DNA of 64,000 nucleotides, taken from positions 124,001-188,000 of the forward strand of contig JALAHT010000003.1 in NCBI GenBank assembly GCA_025384855.1, written 5' to 3'. Below are positions 63,003 to 64,000 of this stretch, piece after piece. A model generated the notes under the pieces. It did no database searches, was not told the origin of the DNA, and saw nothing but the letters and a program-made list of their open reading frames with translations. Made by a program: the position numbers and the translations under genes. Each line of letters begins with the position of its first letter. The first letter of the stretch is position 1. This DNA is from Luteirhabdus salina (GTDB taxonomy: Bacteria; Bacteroidota; Bacteroidia; Flavobacteriales; Flavobacteriaceae).

Positions 63003-63581
63003 ATGAAAACAAGATGGATCGCGTTTCTCGTAATGTTGAGTATCATTACCTCAGGGATGTGCCAGTCGTTGGAAATGTCACAAATTGTCAATGCCGATAA
63101 AAACTGGGGACAAGAATTTATTGCGTTTCCGGTAGATTGGGCATCCGAAATGACGCTTCAGGGCTATGAGGAATTACGGTTTGCACCGCAAAGGTCCAAT
63201 CCCGAGCATGAACAGTTTTGGTCGCTGCTGATGGCCTGGAAGGTGGATGCTACCGTACCCCTATCGCTTGAAACCATCGAGCAGAGCTTTTATCACTATT
63301 TCGACGCGCTAATGAAACCAAACCATTGGGCGCAAGAGTTTCCGGCACCTACCCTTTCGTTTCAGGCAACTGAAACCAACCATTATAGCGGTCGGATGCA
63401 ACTGTTTGATGGTTTTTATACGGGAACGGTTATCAATCTTAACATCGAGGGGTCACAACATTTTTGCACGGTTCAGGAAAAGACAATCGTACTGTTCCGT
63501 ATTTCGCCGCAACCATTTGAAAGTGATATTTGGCAAACGATGCGAAACTTTTCACTTCAGCCCCACGCCTGTAACCCATAA
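63003..63581 (+). CDS. Secreted protein of unknown function
   Basis: This 192-residue product has a signal peptide (ends TSGMCQ). The mature protein is rich in Phe and Trp, with two Cys near the end (HFCTVQ and HACNP) that could form a disulfide. 'WSLLMAWKVDATVPLSLETIEQSFYHYFDALM' suggests a compact alpha/beta fold. No family is recognised. It is a single gene before the riboswitch region. Confidence 0.7.
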   Translation: MKTRWIAFLVMLSIITSGMCQSLEMSQIVNADKNWGQEFIAFPVDWASEMTLQGYEELRFAPQRSNPEHEQFWSLLMAWKVDATVPLSLETIEQSFYHYFDALMKPNHWAQEFPAPTLSFQATETNHYSGRMQLFDGFYTGTVINLNIEGSQHFCTVQEKTIVLFRISPQPFESDIWQTMRNFSLQPHACNP

Positions 63582-63662
63582 ACTATTTAGGGTGTTATGT
63601 TAAACCTATCTAAAACGTACCGCTACTTCGGTATATCATTAGTATATTAAATTAATAACACA

Positions 63663-63736
63663 TCGGGGTGCTTAAGGGCAAACAGCTGAGAATATACCCG
63701 TTGAACTTCGCTTGGATAATGTCAACAGAAGGAATA
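63663..63736 (+). promoter_or_regulatory. Thiamine pyrophosphate (TPP) riboswitch aptamer
   Basis: The sequence follows the THI-element consensus in order: GGGGTGC, AGCTGAGA, ACCCGTTGAAC, CTTGGATAATGTCAACAGAAGGAA (split across 63711-63734). The conserved CTGAGA pyrimidine-binding loop and the GGATAATG bulge are intact. It binds TPP and normally turns off a thiamine synthesis or transport gene. A terminator follows at 63743. The controlled gene lies beyond 64000. Confidence 0.93.
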
Positions 63737-63742
63737 TGTAAG

Positions 63743-63782
63743 CAAAGGGAATTACATTTTGATGTGTTCCCTTTGTTTTTTA
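63743..63782 (+). terminator. Terminator hairpin of the TPP riboswitch expression platform
   Basis: CAAAGGGAA (63743-63751) pairs with TTCCCTTTG (63767-63775), with an inner ACA/TGT extension, followed by six T. It lies directly downstream of the aptamer, as expected for transcriptional control. Confidence 0.88.
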
Positions 63783-64000
63783 ATAAAAATGGTTGTATTG
63801 TCTTTTCAATTCAATACAATAAATACACGTTCAACAAATACACGCTAAACAATTTTTGTCACTGGAACTGCGCGCTGCACACCAGCCTCCACCTTATTAC
63901 GGCTGTAGTTCTCTAAAAGTGTGTATTGTTTCAATAGTAACCCCTTATCGTAGCCATTCGCGGTACGGTTACGTAACTAATTTTTAAAAATTTTTCTACT
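63783..64000. other. Leader region after the riboswitch; no gene inside the window
   Basis: No start codon with a long frame is seen. The region holds an inverted repeat TTGTATTG (63793-63800) / CAATACAA (63812-63819). It also has two 15-base tandem units beginning AAATACACG (63821 and 63836). The next gene, presumably thiamine-related, begins past the edge. Confidence 0.55.

Noticed and set aside
63668-63916. 82-codon open frame on the plus strand
   Set aside because: It runs through the TPP aptamer and its terminator hairpin; codon pattern is not protein-like.
1-64000. CRISPR array, prophage, transposase or restriction/defence island
   Set aside because: I saw no regularly spaced repeats, no phage structural or integrase genes, and no transposase or defence domains in any frame.

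Overview
The window looks like chromosomal DNA from a member of the Bacteroidota, most likely a marine Flavobacteriaceae. The support is internal: a short primary sigma factor of the Bacteroidetes type, a type IX secretion C-terminal sorting domain, a TamB/TamL pair in which the Omp85 partner is a lipoprotein, bacillithiol synthesis (BshA), DUF4251 and DUF6090 proteins, and many promoters of the Bacteroidetes type (TAnnTTTG at -7) sitting a few bases before start codons. Genes are densely packed. I saw no rRNA, tRNA, insertion sequence, prophage or CRISPR array.

Layout. 1-3.3 kb (minus): sigma factor, SLC13-type transporter with RCK_C domains, and the N-terminal part of an MscS channel running off the left edge. 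3.4-17.8 kb (plus): small membrane protein, aldo/keto reductase, tamB-tamL, then a secreted protein, a conserved protein, a GH3/beta-lactamase-fold fusion, bshA and a PrcB-like lipoprotein. 17.8-25.2 kb: FAD oxidase with a Bor-like lipoprotein, a beta-barrel protein, a large FAD/Fe-S D-lactate dehydrogenase-type enzyme, a lipoprotein and an LpxH-like hydrolase. 25.3-31.9 kb (plus): aroC, a glutamate/aspartate-type symporter, a secreted protein, and a three-gene operon of GshB-like ATP-grasp ligase, N-formylglutamate amidohydrolase-like protein and DUF1704 (QEGLA, MATCAP-like) metallopeptidase. 32-43.7 kb (mostly minus): histidine kinase and response regulator followed by a T9SS-secreted protein, mutS2-DCC, ung on the plus strand, and an operon of 2OG-Fe(II) oxygenase, SUI1, nucleoside phosphorylase and a cytoplasmic PBP2-fold protein. 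43.8-47.3 kb: fused E1 2-oxoacid dehydrogenase, DUF1328, lipocalin-like and OmpA proteins. 47.4-54.3 kb: a compact lipid-polyketide cluster (FAD oxidoreductase, methyltransferase, type III PKS, FabI-like reductase, FabZ-like dehydratase, ketosynthase, ACP) followed by an RlmI-like methyltransferase. 54.4-61.7 kb: small proteins, RaiA, TerC, aconitase, nitroreductase, DUF4251 and an FNT channel. 61.7-64 kb: an intergenic repeat, DUF6090, a secreted protein, and a TPP riboswitch with terminator whose target gene lies beyond the right edge.

The two best candidates for an under-described system are these. The first is the type III PKS cluster with its own ACP, ketosynthase, dehydratase and enoyl-reductase-like genes, suggesting a dedicated acyl-ACP starter that becomes a methylated, oxidised phenolic lipid or quinone. 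The second is the ATP-grasp / formylglutamate-amidohydrolase-like / DUF1704 operon. It pairs a putative amino-acid or peptide ligase with a putative terminal-residue peptidase, in an organism that appears to use bacillithiol. Smaller points of interest are an 11-bp tandem direct repeat in the two-component promoter, a twin TTAACA-N5-TGTTAA palindrome at two distant loci, and a hairpin covering a start codon.
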